NCBI RefSeq assembly: GCF_034190915.1
Contig: NW_026947634.1
Span: forward strand, 186,001 to 250,000
Source of the DNA: Cavia porcellus
Lineage: Eukaryota > Chordata > Mammalia > Rodentia > Caviidae
DNA: 64,000 nt
Direction of reading: 5' to 3'
Shown one piece after another: positions 40,170-54,760 of the stretch (its first letter is position 1; every line of letters starts with the position of its first letter). Made by a program: the position numbers and the translations under genes. A model generated the notes under the pieces. The model saw nothing but the letters and a program-made list of their open reading frames with translations. It was not told where the DNA came from and did no database searches.

Positions 40170-43100
40170 CACCACCCCGTGATGTTTTTCTCACTCCTAC
40201 TAGTGAATGTAATGTAACACACACCCATACAATGCGCACCACCCCGTGTTTTTCTCACTCCTACTAGTGAAAGTAATGTAAAACACACCCATACAAAGCG
40301 CACCACCCCGTGATGTTTTTCTCACTCCTACTAGTGAATGTAATGTAACACACACCCATACAATGCGCACCACCCCGTGATGTTTTTCTCACTCCTACTA
40401 GTGAATCTAATGTAACACACACCCATACAATGCGCACCACCCCGTGATGTTTTTCTCACTCCTTCTATTGAATGTAATGTAACACACACCCATACAATGC
40501 GCACCACCCCGTGATGTTTTTCTCACTCCTACTAGTGAATCTAATGTAACACACACCCATACAATGCGCACCACCCCGTGATGTTTTTCTCACTCCTTCT
40601 AGTGAATATAATGTAACACACACCCATACAATGCGCACCACCCCGTGATGTGTTTCTCACTCCTACTAGTGAATGTAATGTAACACACACCCATACAATG
40701 CGCACCACCCCGTGATGTTTTTCTCACTCCTACTAGTGAATGTAATGTAACACACACCCATACAATGCGCACCACCCCGTGATGTTTTTCTCACTCCTAC
40801 TAGTGAATGCAATGTAACACACACCCATACAATGCGCACAACCCCGTGATGTTTTTCTCACTCCTACTAGTGAATGTAATGTAACACACACCCATACAAT
40901 GTGCACCACCCCGTAATGTTTTTCTCACTCCTACTAGTGAATGTAATGTAACACACACCCATACAATGCGCACCAACCCGTGATGTTTTTCTCACTCCTA
41001 CTAGTGTATGTAATGTAAAACACACCCATACAATGCGCACCACCCCATGATGTTTTTCTCACTTCTACTAGTGAAGCTAATGTAACACACACCCAAACAA
41101 TGCGCACCACCCCGTGATGTTTTTCTCACTCTTACTAGTGAATGTAATGTAACACACACCCATACAATGCGCACCACCCCGTGATGTTTTTCTCACTCCT
41201 ACTAGAGAATCTAATGTAACACACACCCATACAATGCGCACCACCCCGTGATGTTTTTCTCACTCCTCCTAGTGAATGCAATGTAACACACACCCATACA
41301 ATGCGCACCACCCCGTGATGTTTTCCTCACTCCTACTAGTGAATCTAATGTAACACACACCCATACAATGCGCACCACCCCGTGATGTTTTTCTCACTCC
41401 TACTAGTGAATCTAATGTAACACACACCCATACAATGCGCACCACCCCGTGATGTTTTTCTCACTCCTACTAGTGAATGTAATGTAACACACACCCATAC
41501 AATGCGCACCACCCGGTGATGTTTTTCTCATTCCTAATAGTGAATGTAATGTAACACACACCCATACAATGCGCACCACCCCGTGATGTTTTTCTCACTC
41601 CTACTAGTGAATGTAATGTAACACACACCCTTACGATGCGCACCACCCCGTGATGTTTTTCTCACTCCTACTAGTGAATGTAATGTAACACACACCCATA
41701 CAATGCGCACCACCCCGTGATGTTTTTCTCACTCCTACTAGTGAATGTAATGTAACACACACCCATACAATGCGCACCACCCGGTGATGTTTTTCTCACT
41801 CCTACTAGTGAATGTAATGTAACACACACCCATACAATGCGCACCACCCCGTGATGTTTTTCTCACTCCTACTAGTGAATGTAATGTACCACACACCCAT
41901 ATAATGCGCACCACCCCGTGATGTTTTTCTCACTCCTACTAGTGAATGTAATGTAACACACACCCATACATTGCGCACCACCCCGTGATGTTTTTCTCAC
42001 TCCTACTAGTGAATGTAATGTAACACACACCCATACAATGCGCACCACCCCGTGATGTTTTTCTCACTCCTACTAGTGAATGTAATGTAACACACACCCA
42101 TACAATGCGCACCACCCCGTGATGTTTTTCTCACTCCTACTAGTGAATGTAATGTAACACACACCCATACAATGCGCACCACCCCGTGATGTTTTTCTCA
42201 CTCCTACTAGTGAATGTAATGTAACACACCCCCAAACAATGCGCATCACCCCGTGATGTTTTTCTCACTCCTACTAGTGAATGTAATGTAACACACACCC
42301 ATACAATGCGCACCACCCCGTGATGTTTTTCTCACTCCTACTAGTGAATCTAATGTAACACACACCCATACAATGTGCACCACCCCGTGATGTTTTTCTC
42401 ACTCCTACTAGTGAATGTAATGTAACACACACCCATACATTGCGCACCACCCCGTGATGTTTTTCTCACTCCTACTAGTTAATGTAACGTAACACACACC
42501 CATACAATGCGCACCACCCCGTGATGTTTTTCTCACTCCTATTAGTGAATGTAATGTAACACACACCCATACAACGCGCACCACCCCGTGATGTTTTTCT
42601 CACTCCTCCTAGTGAATGTAATGTAACACACACCCATACAATGCGCACCACCCCGTGATGTTTTTCTCACTCCTACTAGTGAATCTAATGTAACACACAC
42701 CCATACAATGCGCACCACCACATGATGTTTTTCTCACTCCTACTAGTGAATGTAATGTAACACACACCCATACAATGCGCACCACCCCGTGATGTTTTTC
42801 TCACTCCTACTAGTGAATGTAATGTAACACACACCCATACAATGCGCACCACCCCGTGATGTTTTTCTCACTCCTACTAGTGAATGTAATGTAACACACA
42901 CCCATACAAGGCGCACCACCCCATGATGTTTTTCTCACTCCTACTAGTGAATCTAATGTAACACACCTATACAATGCACACCACCCCGTGATGTTTTTCT
43001 CACTCCTACTAGTGAATGTAATGTAACACACACCCATACAATGCGCACCACCCCGTGATGTTTTTCTCACTCCTACTAGTGAATGTAATGTAACACACAC

Positions 43101-46100
43101 CCATACAATGCGCACCACCACGTGATGTTTTTCTCACTCCTCTTAGTGAATGTAATGTAACACACACCCATACAATGCGCACCACCCCGTGATGTTTTTC
43201 TCACTCCTACTAGTGAATGTAATGTAACACACACCCATACAATGCGCACCACCCCGTGATGTTTTTCTCACTCCTACTAGTGAATGTAATGTAACACACA
43301 CCCATACAATGCGCACCACCACGTGATGTTTTTCTCACTCCTCTTAGTGAATGTAATGTAACACACACCCATACAATGCGCACCACCCCGTGATGTTTTT
43401 CTCACTCCTACTAGTGAATCTAATGTAACACACACCCATACAATGCGCACCACCCCGTGATGTTTTTCTCACTCCTACTAGTGAATGCAATGTAACACAC
43501 ACCCATACAATGCGCACCACCCCGTGATGTTTTCCTCACTCCTACTAGTGAATCTAATGTAACACACACCCATACAATGCGCACCACCCCGTGATGTTTT
43601 TCTCACTCCTACTAGTGAATCTAATGTAACACACACCCATACAATGCGCACCACCCCGTGATGTTTTTCTCACCCCTACTAGTGAATGTAATGTAACACA
43701 CACCCATACAATGCGCACCACCCCGTGATGTTTTTCTCACTCCTACTAGTGAATGTAATGTACCACACACCCATACAATGCGCACCACCCCGTGATGTTT
43801 TTCTCACTCCTACTAGTGAATGTAATGTACCACACACCCATACAATGCGCACCACCCCGTGATGTTTTTCTCACTCCTACTAGTGAATGTAATGTAACAC
43901 ACACCCATACATTGCGCACCACCCCGTGATGTTTTTCTCACTCCTACTAGTGAATGTAATGTAACACACACCCATACAATGCGCACCACCCCGTGATGTT
44001 TTTCTCACTCCTACTAGTGAATGTAATGTAACACACACCAATACAATGCGCACCACCCCGTGATGTTTTTCTCACTCCTACTAGTGAATCTAATGTAACA
44101 CACACCCATACAATGCGCACCACCACATGATGTTTTTCTCACTCCTACTAGTGAATGTAATGTAACACACACCCATACAATGCGCACCACCCCGTGATGT
44201 TTTTCTCACTCCTACTAGTGAATGTAATGTAACACACACCCATACAATGCGCACCACCCCGTGATGTTTTTCTCACTCCTACTAGTGAATGTAATGTAAC
44301 ACACACCCATACAAGGCGCACCACCCCATGATGTTTTTCTCACTCCTAGTAGTGAATCTAATGTAACACACCTATACAATGCACACCACCCCGTGATGTT
44401 TTTCTCACTCCTACTAGTGAATGTAATGTAACACACACCCATACAATGCGCACCACCCCGTGATGTTTTTCTCACTCCTACTAGTGAATGTAATGTAACA
44501 CACACCCATACAATGCGCACCACCACGTGATGTTTTTCTCACTCCTCTTAGTGAATGTAATGTAACACACACCCATACAATGCGCACCACCCCGTGATGT
44601 TTTTCTCACTCCTACTAGTGAATCTAATGTAACACACACCCATACAATGCGCACCACCCCGTGATGTTTTTCTCACTCCTACTATTGAATGCAATGTAAC
44701 ACACACCCATACAATGCGCACCACCCCGTGATGTTTTCCTCACTCCTACTAGTGAATCTAATGTAACACACATCCATACAATGCGCACCACCCCGTGATG
44801 TTTTTCTCACTCCTACTAGTGAATGTAATGTAACACACACCCATACAATGCGCACCACCCCGTGATGTTTTTCTCACTCCTACTAGTGAATGTAATGTAA
44901 CACACACCCATACAAGGCGCACCACCCCATGATGTTTTTCTCACTCCTACTAGTGAATCTAATGTAACACACCTATACAATGCACACCACCCCGTGATGT
45001 TTTTCTCACTCCTACTAGTGAATGTAATGTAACACACACCCATACAATGCGCACCACCCCGTGATGTTTTTCTCACTCCTACTAGTGAATGTAATGTAAC
45101 ACACACCCATACAATGCGCACCACCACGTGATGTTTTTCTCACTCCTCTTAGTGAATGTAATGTAACACACACCCATACAATGCGCACCACCCCGTGATG
45201 TTTTTCTCACTCCTACTAGTGAATCTAATGTAACACACACCCATACAATGCGCACCACCCCGTGATGTTTTTCTCACTCCTACTAGTGAATGCAATGTAA
45301 CACACACCCATACAATGCGCACCACCCCGTGATGTTTTCCTCACTCCTACTAGTGAATCTAATGTAACACACACCCATACAATGCGCACCACCCCGTGAT
45401 GTTTTTCTCACTCCTACTAGTGAATCTAATGTAACACACACCCATACAATGCGCACCACCCCGTGATGTTTTTCTCACCCCTACTAGTGAATGTAATGTA
45501 ACACACACCCATACAATGCGCACCACCCCGTGATGTTTTTCTCACTCCTACTAGTGAATGTAATGTACCACACACCCATACAATGCGCACCACCCCGTGA
45601 TGTTTTTCTCACTCCTACTAGTGAAATTAATGTACCACACACCCATATAATGCGCACCACCCCGTGATGTTTTTCTCACTCCTACTAGTGAATGTAATGT
45701 AACACACACCCATACATTGCGCACCACCCCGTGATGTTTTTCTCACTCCTACTAGTGAATGTAATGTAACACACACCCATACAATGCGCACCACCCCGTG
45801 ATGTTTTTCTCACTCCTACTAGTGAATGTAATGTAACACACACCCATACAATGCGCACCACCCCGTGATGTTTTTCTCACTCCTACTAGTGAATGTAATG
45901 TAACACACACCCATACAATGCGCACCACCCCGTGATGTTTTTCTCACTCCTACTAGTGAATGTAATGTAACACACCCCCAAACAATGCGCATCACCCCGT
46001 GATGTTTTTCTCACTCCTACTAGTGAATGTAATGTAACACACACCCATACAATGCGCACCACCCCGTGATGTTTTTCTCACTCCTACTAGTGAATCTAAT

Positions 46101-48549
46101 GTAACACACACCCATACAATGCGCACCACCCCGTGATGTTTTTCTCACTCCTACTAGTGAATGTAATGTAACACACACCCATACATTGCGCACCACCCCG
46201 TGATGTTTTTCTCACTCCTACTAGTTAATGTAACGTAACACACACACATACAATGCGCACCACCCCGTGATGTTTTTCTCACTCCTACTAGTGAATGTAA
46301 CGTAACACACACCCATACAACGCGCACCACCCCGTGATGTTTTTCTCACTCCTCCTAGTGAATGTAATGTAACACACACCCATACAACGCGCACCACCCC
46401 GTGATGTTTTTCTCACTCCTACTAGTGAATCTAATGTAACACACACCCATACAATGCGCACCACCACATGATGTTTTTCTCACTCCTACTAGTGAATGTA
46501 ATGTAACACACACCCATACAATGCGCACCACCCCGTGATGTTTTTCTCACTCCTACTAGTGAATCTAATGTAACACACACCCATACAATGCGCACCACCC
46601 CGTGATGTTTTTCTCACTCCTACTAGTGAATGTAATGTAACACACACCCATACAAGGCGCACCACCCCATGATGTTTTTCTCACTCCTACTAGTGAATCT
46701 AATGTAACACACCCATACAATGCACACCACCCCGTGATGTTTTTCTCACTCCTACTAGTGAATGTAATGTAACACACACCCATACAATGTGCACCACCCC
46801 GTGATGTTTTTCTCACTCCTACTAGTGAATGTAATGTAACACACACCCATACAATGCGCACCACCACGTGATGTTTTTCTCACTCCTCTTAGTGAATGTA
46901 ATGTAACACACACCCATACAATGCGCACCACCCCGTGATGTTTTTCTCACTCCTACTAGTGAATCTAATGTAACACACACCCATACAATGCGCACCACCC
47001 CGTGATGTTTTTCTCACTCCTACTAGTGAATGTAATGTAACACACACCCATACAATGCGCACCACCCCGTGATGTTTTTCTCACTCCTACTAGTGAATGT
47101 AATGTAACACACACCCATACAATGCGCACCACCCCGTGATGTTTTTCTCACTCCTACTAGTGAATGTAATGTAACACACCCCCAAACAATGCGCACCACC
47201 CCGTGATGTTTTTCTCACTCCTACTAGTGAATGTAATGTAACACACACCCATACAATGCGCACCACCCCGTGATGTTTTTCTCACTCCTACTAGTGAATG
47301 TAATGTAACACACACCCATACAATGCGCACCACCCCGTGATGTTTTTCTCACTCCTACTAGTGAATGTAATGTAACACACACCCATACAATGCGCACGAC
47401 CCCGTGATGTTTTTCTCACTCCTTCTAGTGAATGTAATGTAACACACACCCATATATTGCGCACCACCCCGTGATGTTTTTCTCACTCCTACTAGTTAAT
47501 GTAACGTAACACACACCCATACAATGCGCACCACCCCGTGATGTTTTTCTCACTCCTACTAGTGAATGTAATGTAACACACACCCATACAATGCGCACCA
47601 CCCCGTGATGTTTTTCTCACTCCTCCTAGTGAATGTAATGTAACACACACCCATACAATGCGCACCACCCCGTGATGTTTTTCTCACTCCTCCTAGTGAA
47701 TGTAATGTAACACACACCCATACAATGCGCACCACCCCGTGATGTTTTTCTCACTCCTACTAGTGAATCTAATGTAACACACACCCATACAATGCGCACC
47801 ACCCCGTGATGTTTTTCTCACTCCTACTAGTGAATCTAATGTAACACACACCCATACAATGCGCACCACCCCGTGATGTTTTTCTCACTCGTACAAGTGA
47901 ATCTAATGTAACACACACCCATACAATGCGCACCACCCCGTGATGTTTTTCTCACTCCTACTAGTGAATGTAATGTAACACACACCCATACAATGCGCAC
48001 CATCCCGTGATGTTTTTCTCACTCCTACTAGTGAATCTAATGTAACACACACCCATACAATGCGCACCACCCCGTGATGTTTTTCTCACTCCTACTAGTG
48101 AATCTAATGTAACACACACCCATACAATGCGCACCACCCCGTGATGTTTTTCTCACTCCTACTAGTGAAAGTAATGTAACACACACCCATACAATGCGCA
48201 CCACCCCGTGATGTTTTTCTCACTCCTACTAGTGAATGTAATGTAACACACACCCATACATTGCGCACCACCCCGTGATGTTTTTCTCACTCCTACTATT
48301 GAATGTAATGTAACACACACCCATACAATGCGCACCACCCCGTGATGTTTTTCTCACTGCTACTAGTGAATGTAATGTAACACACACCCATACAATGCGC
48401 ACCACCCCGTGATGTTTTTCTCACTCCTACTAGTGAATGTAATGTAACACACACCCATACAATGCGCACCACCCCGTGATGTTTTTCTCACTCCTACTAG
48501 TGAATGTAATGTAACACACACCCATACAATGCGCACCACCCCGTGATGT

Positions 48550-48866
48550 TTTTCTCACTCCTACTAGTGAATCTAATGTAACACACCCATACAAGGCGCA
48601 CCACCCCGTGATGTTTTTCTCACTCCTACTAGTGAATGTAATGTAACACACACCCATACAATGCGCACCACCCCGTGATGTTTTTCTCACTCCTACTAGT
48701 GAATCTAATGTAACACACACCCATACAATGCGCACCACCCCGTGATGTTTTTCTCACTCCTACTAGTGAATCTAATGTAACACACACCCATACAATGCGC
48801 ACCACCCCGTGATGTTTTTCTCACTCCTACTAGTGAATCTAATGTAACACACACCCATACAATGCG
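48550..48866. repeat. Terminal block of the U5-like part of U9, shortened, ending without a spacer
   Basis: In U5 the terminal block ends in a spacer 1111 bp after TACAAG. Here TACAAG is at 47,892, and 136 bp (two monomers plus 2 bp) are missing near 48,580, where GAATCTAATGTAACACACCC runs straight into CATACAAGGCG. Subtracting 136 places the expected spacer start at 48,867, exactly a monomer boundary. Instead an ordinary CACCACCCCGTGATG monomer follows. Three C-class monomers precede the point, as before real spacers. Confidence 0.88.
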
Positions 48867-49402
48867 CACCACCCCGTGATGTTTTTCTCACTCCTACTAG
48901 TGAATGTAATGTAACACACACCCATACAATGCGCACCACCCCGTGATGTTTTTCTCACTCCTACTAGTGAATGTAATGTAACACACACCCATACAATGCG
49001 CACCACCCCGTGATGTTTTTCTCACTCCTACTAGTGAATGTAATGTAACACACACACATACAATGCGTACCACCCCTTGATGTTTTTCTCACTCCTACTA
49101 GTGAATGTAATGTAACACACACCCATACAATGCGCACCACCCCGTGATGTTTTTCTCACTCCTACTAGTGAACGTAATGTAACACACACCCATACAATGC
49201 GCACCACCCCGTGATGTTTTTCTAACTCCTACTAGTGAACGTAATGTAACACACACCCATACAATGCGTACCACCCCGTGATGTTTTTCTCACTCCTACT
49301 AGTGAATGTAATGTAACACACTCCCATACAATGCGCACCACCCCGTGATGTTTTTCTCACTCCTACTAGTGAATGTAATGTAACACACACCCATACAATG
49401 CG
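48867..49402. repeat. Eight-monomer leader of a spacerless B-type unit
   Basis: 536 bp = 8 x 67 lie between the expected spacer position and the 64-bp head monomer at 49,403. U11 has the same arrangement after a real spacer: 62,867 to 63,403 is also 536 bp. In U1, U2, U5 and U9 start only one monomer separates spacer and head. Variants here include ACACACATAC, GCGTACCACC, CCCTTGATG, GAACGTAATG, TCTAACTCC and ACACTCCCATAC. Confidence 0.85.
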
Positions 49403-52400
49403 CACCACCCCGTGTTTTTCTCACTCCTACTAGTGAAAGTAATGTAAAACACACCCATACAAAGCGCACCACCCCGTGATGTTTTTCTCACTCCTACTAG
49501 TGAATGTAATGTAACACACACCCATACAATGCGCACCACCCCGTGATGTTTTTCTCACTCCTACTAGTGAATCTAATGTAACACACACCCATACAATGCG
49601 CACCACCCCGTGATGTTTTTCTCACTCCTTCTATTGAATGTAATGTAACACACACCCATACAATGCGCACCACCCCGTGATGTTTTTCTCACTCCTACTA
49701 GTGAATCTAATGTAACACACACCCATACAATGCGCACCACCCCGTGATGTTTTTCTCACTCCTTCTAGTGAATCTAATGTAACACACACCCATACAATGC
49801 GCACCACCCCGTGATGTGTTTCTCACTCCTACTAGTGAATGTAATGTAACACACACCCATACAATGCGCACCACCCCGTGATGTTTTTCTCACTCCTACT
49901 AGTGAATGTAATGTAACACACACCCATACAATGCGCACCACCCCGTGATGTTTTTCTCACTCCTACTAGTGAATGCAATGTAACACACACCCATACATTG
50001 CGCACAACCCCGTGATGTTTTTCTCACTCCTACTAGTGAATGTAATGTAACACACACCCATACAATGCGCACCACCCCATAATGTTTTTCTCACTCCTAC
50101 TAGTGAATGTAATGTAACACACACCCATACAATGCGCACCAACCCGTGATGTTTTTCTCACTCCTACTAGTGTATGTAATGTAACACACACCCATACAAT
50201 GCGCACCACCCCGTGATGTTTTTCTCACTTCTACTAGTGAAGCTAATGTAACACACACCCAAACAATGCGCACCACCCCGTGATGTTTTTCTCACTCCTA
50301 CTAGTGAATGTAATGTAACACACACCCATACAATGCGCACCACCACGTGATGTTTTTCTCACTCCTACTAGTGAATCTAATGTAACACACACCCATACAA
50401 TGCGCACCACCCCGTGATGTTTTTCTCACTCCTACTAGTGAATCTAATGTAACACACACCCATACAATGCGCACCACCCCGTGATGTTTTTCTCACTCCT
50501 ACTAGTGAATCTAATGTAACACACACCCATACAATGCGCACCACCCCGTGATGTTTTTCTCACTCCTACTAGTGAATCTTATGTAACACACACCAATACA
50601 ATGCGCACCACCCCGTGATGTTTTTCTCACTCCTACTAGTGAATGTAATGTAACACACACCCATACATTGCGCACCACCCCGTGATGTTTTTCTCACTCC
50701 TACTAGTTAATGTAACGTAACACACACCCATACAATGCGCACCACCCCGTGATGTTTTTCTCACTCCTACTAGTGAATGTAATGTAACACACACCCATAC
50801 AATGCGCACCACCCCGTGATGTTTTTCTCACTCCTCCTAGTGAATGTAATGTAACACACACCCATAAAATGCGCACCACCCCGTGATGTTTTTCTCACTC
50901 CTACTAGTGAATCTAATGTAACACACACCCATACAATGCCCACCACCCCGTGATGTTTTTCTCACTCCTACTAGTGAATGTAATGTGTCACACACCCATA
51001 CAATGCGCACCACCCCGTGATGTTTTTCTCACTCCTACTAGTGAATGTAATGTAACACACACCCATACAATGCGCACCACCCCGTGATGTTTTTCTCACT
51101 CCTACTAGTGAATGTAATGTAACACACACCCATACAAGGCGCACCACCCCATGATGTTTTTCTCACTCCTACTAGTGAATCTAATGTAACACACCCATAC
51201 AATGCGCACCACCCCGTGATGTTTTTCTCACTCCTACTAGTGAATGTAATGTAACACACACCCATACAATGCACACCACCCCGTGATGTTTTTCTCACTC
51301 CTACTAGTGAATGTAATGTAACACACACCCATACAATGCGCACCACCACGTGATGTTTTTCTCACTCCTCTTAGTGAATGTAATGTAACACACACCCATA
51401 CAATGCGCACCACCCCGTGATGTTTTTCTCACTCCTACTAGTGAATCTAATGTAACACACACCCATACAATGCGCACCACCCCGTGATGTTTTTCTCACT
51501 CCTACTAGTGAATGCAATGTAACACACACCCATACAATGCGCACCACCCCGTGATGTTTTCCTCACTCCTACTAGTGAATCTAATGTAACACACACCCAT
51601 ACAATGCGCACCACCCCGTGATGTTTTTCTCACTCCTACTAGTGAATCTAATGTAACACACACCCATACAATGCGCACCACCCCGTGATGTTTTTCTCAC
51701 TCCTACTAGTGAATGTAATGTAACACACACCCATATAATGCGCACCCCCCCTTGATGTTTTTCTCACTCCTACTAGTGAATGTAATGTACCACACACCCA
51801 TACAATGCGCACCACCCCGTGATGTTTTTCTCACTCCTACTAGTGAATGTAATGTAACACACACCCATACATTGCGCACCACCCCGTGATGTTTTTCTCA
51901 CTCCTACTAGTGAATGTAATGTAACACACACCCATACAATGCGCACCACCCCGTGATGTTTTTCTCACTCCTACTAGTGAATGTAATGTAACACACACCC
52001 ATACAATGCGCACCACCCCGTGATGTTTTTCTCACTCCTACTAGTGAATGTAATGTAACACACACCCATACAATGCGCACCACCCCGTGATGTTTTTCTC
52101 ACTCCTACTAGTGAATGTAATGTAACACACCCCCAAACAATGCGCACCACCCCGTGATGTTTTTCTCACTCCTACTAGTGAATGTAATGTAACACACACC
52201 CATACAATGCGCACCACCCCGTGATGTTTTTCTCACTCCTACTAGTGAATGTAATGTAACACACACCCATACAATGCGCACCACCCTGTGATGTTTTTCT
52301 CACTCCTACTAGTGAATCTAATGTAACACACACCCATACAATGCGCACCACCCCGTGATGTTTTTCTCACTCCTACTAGTGAATCTAATGTAACACACAC

Positions 52401-52599
52401 CCATACAAGGCGCACCACCCCGTGATGTTTTTCTCACTCCTACTAGTGAATGTAATGTAACACACACCCATACAATGCGCACCACCCCGTGATGTTTTTC
52501 TCACTCCTACTAGTGAATCTAATGTAACACACACCCATACAATGCGCACCACCCCGTGATGTTTTTCTCACTCCTACTAGTGAATCTAATGTAACACAC

Positions 52600-54760
52600 A
52601 CCCATACATTGCGCACCACCCCGTGATGTTTTTCTCACTCCTACTAGTGAATGTAATGTAACACACACCCATACAATGCGCACCACCCCGTGATGGTTTT
52701 CTCACTCCTACTAGTGAATGTAATGTAACACACACCCATACAATGTGCACCACCCCGTGATGTTTTTCTCACTCCTACTAGTGAATGTAATGTAACACAC
52801 ACCCATACAAGGCGCACCACCCCATGATGTTTTTCTCACTCCTACTAGTGAATCTAATGTAACACACCCATACAATGTGCACCACCCCGTGATGTTTTTC
52901 TCACTCCTACTAGTGAATGTAATGTAACACACACCCATACAATGCGCACCAGCCCGTGATATTTTTCTCACTCCTACTAGTGAATGTAATGTAACACACA
53001 CCCATACAATGCGCACCACCCCGCGATGTTTTTCTCACTCCTACTAGTGAATGTAATGTAACACACACCCATACAATGCGCACCACCCCGTGATGTTTTT
53101 CTCACTCCTACTAGTGAATCTAATGTAACACACACCCATACAATGCGCACCACCCCGTGATGTTTTTCTCACTCCTACTAGTGAATCTAATGTAACACAC
53201 ACCCATACAAGGCGCACCACCCCGTGATGTTTTTCTCACTCCTACTAGTGAATGTAATGTAACACACACCCATACAATGTGCACCACCCCGTGATGTTTT
53301 TCTCACTCCTACTAGTGAATGTAATGTAACACACACCCATACAAGGCGCACCACCCCATGATGTTTTTCTCACTCCTACTAGTGAATCTAATGTAACACA
53401 CCCATACAATGTGCACCACCCCGTGATGTTTTTCTCACTCCTACTAGTGAATGTAATGTAACACACACCCATACAATGCGCACCACCCCGTGATGTTTTT
53501 CTCACTCCTACTAGTGAATGTAATGTAACACACACCCATACAATGCGCACCACCCCGTGATGTTTTTCTCAATCCTACTAGTGAATGTAATGTAACACAC
53601 ACCCATACAATGCGCACCACACCGTGATGTTTTTCTCACTCCTACTAGTGAATGTAATGTAACACACACCCATACAATGCGCACCAGCCCGTGATGTTTT
53701 TCTCACTCCTACTAGTGAATCTAATGTAACACACACCCATACAATGCGCACCACCCCGCGATGTTTTTCTCACTCCTACTAGTGAATGTAATGTAACACA
53801 CACCCATACAATGCGCACCACCCTGTGATGTTTTTCTCACTCCTACTAGTGAATCTAATGTAACACACACCCATACAATGCGCACCACCCCGTGATGTTT
53901 TTCTCACTCCTACTAGTGAATCTAATGTAACACACACCCATACAAGGCGCACCACCCCGTGATGTTTTTCTCACTCCTACTAGTGAATGTAATGTAACAC
54001 ACACCCATACAATGCGCACCACCCCGTGATGTTTTTCTCACTCCTACTAGTGAATCTAATGTAACACACACCCATACAATGCGCACCACCCCGTGATGTT
54101 TTTCTCACTCCTACTAGTGAATCTAATGTAACACACACCCATACATTGCGCACCACCCCGTGATGTTTTTCTCACTCCTACTAGTGAATGTAATGTAACA
54201 CACACCCATACAATGCGCACCACCCCGTGATGTTTTTCTCACTCCTACTAGTGAATGTAATGTAACACACACCCATACAATGTGCACCACCCCGTGATGT
54301 TTTTCTCACTCCTACTAGTGAATGTAATGTAACACACACCCATACAAGGCGCACCACCCCATGATGTTTTTCTCACTCCTACTAGTGAATCTAATGTAAC
54401 ACACCCATACAATGTGCACCACCCCGTGATGTTTTTCTCACTCCTACTAGTGAATGTAATGTAACACACACCCATACAATGCGCACCAGCCCGTGATATT
54501 TTTCTCACTCCTACTAGTGAATGTAATGTAACACACACCCATACAATGCGCACCACCCCGCGATGTTTTTCTCACTCCTACTAGTGAATGTAATGTAACA
54601 CACACCCATACAATGCGCACCACCCCGCGATGTTTTTCTCACTCCTACTAGTGAATCTAATGTAACACACACACATACAATGCGCACCACCCCGTGATGT
54701 TTTTCTCACTCCTACTAGTGAATCTAATGTAACACACACCCATACAAGGCGCACCACCCC
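52600..54760. repeat. 23-monomer tandem duplication in U9
   Basis: CACCAGCCCGTGATATTTTT at about 52,948 recurs 1537 bp later near 54,485; CCCCGCGATG after it recurs with the same offset, as does the CATACATTGCG monomer (52,607 and 54,144). 1537 = 23 x 67 - 4, and two 65-bp monomers explain the 4. A third, partial copy lies between at +534 (8 monomers - 2). The edges given are approximate. The CTCAATCCTAC, CACACCGTG, CACCAGCCCG, CCCCGCGATG series at 53,571 also recurs near 56,448, 2877 bp on. Confidence 0.82.

Larger units (their letters stand above)
35328..48560. repeat. Segmental duplication, copy 2 (U8 + left part of U9)
   Basis: Mate of 12,191-26,160. CACGTG positions 43,119, 43,320, 44,524, 45,125 and 46,865 match 20,716, 20,917, 22,121, 22,722 and 24,462 at exactly +22,403. 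Differences are single bases, such as GTTAATG at about 47,493 against ATTAATG at 25,090. Confidence 0.88.
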
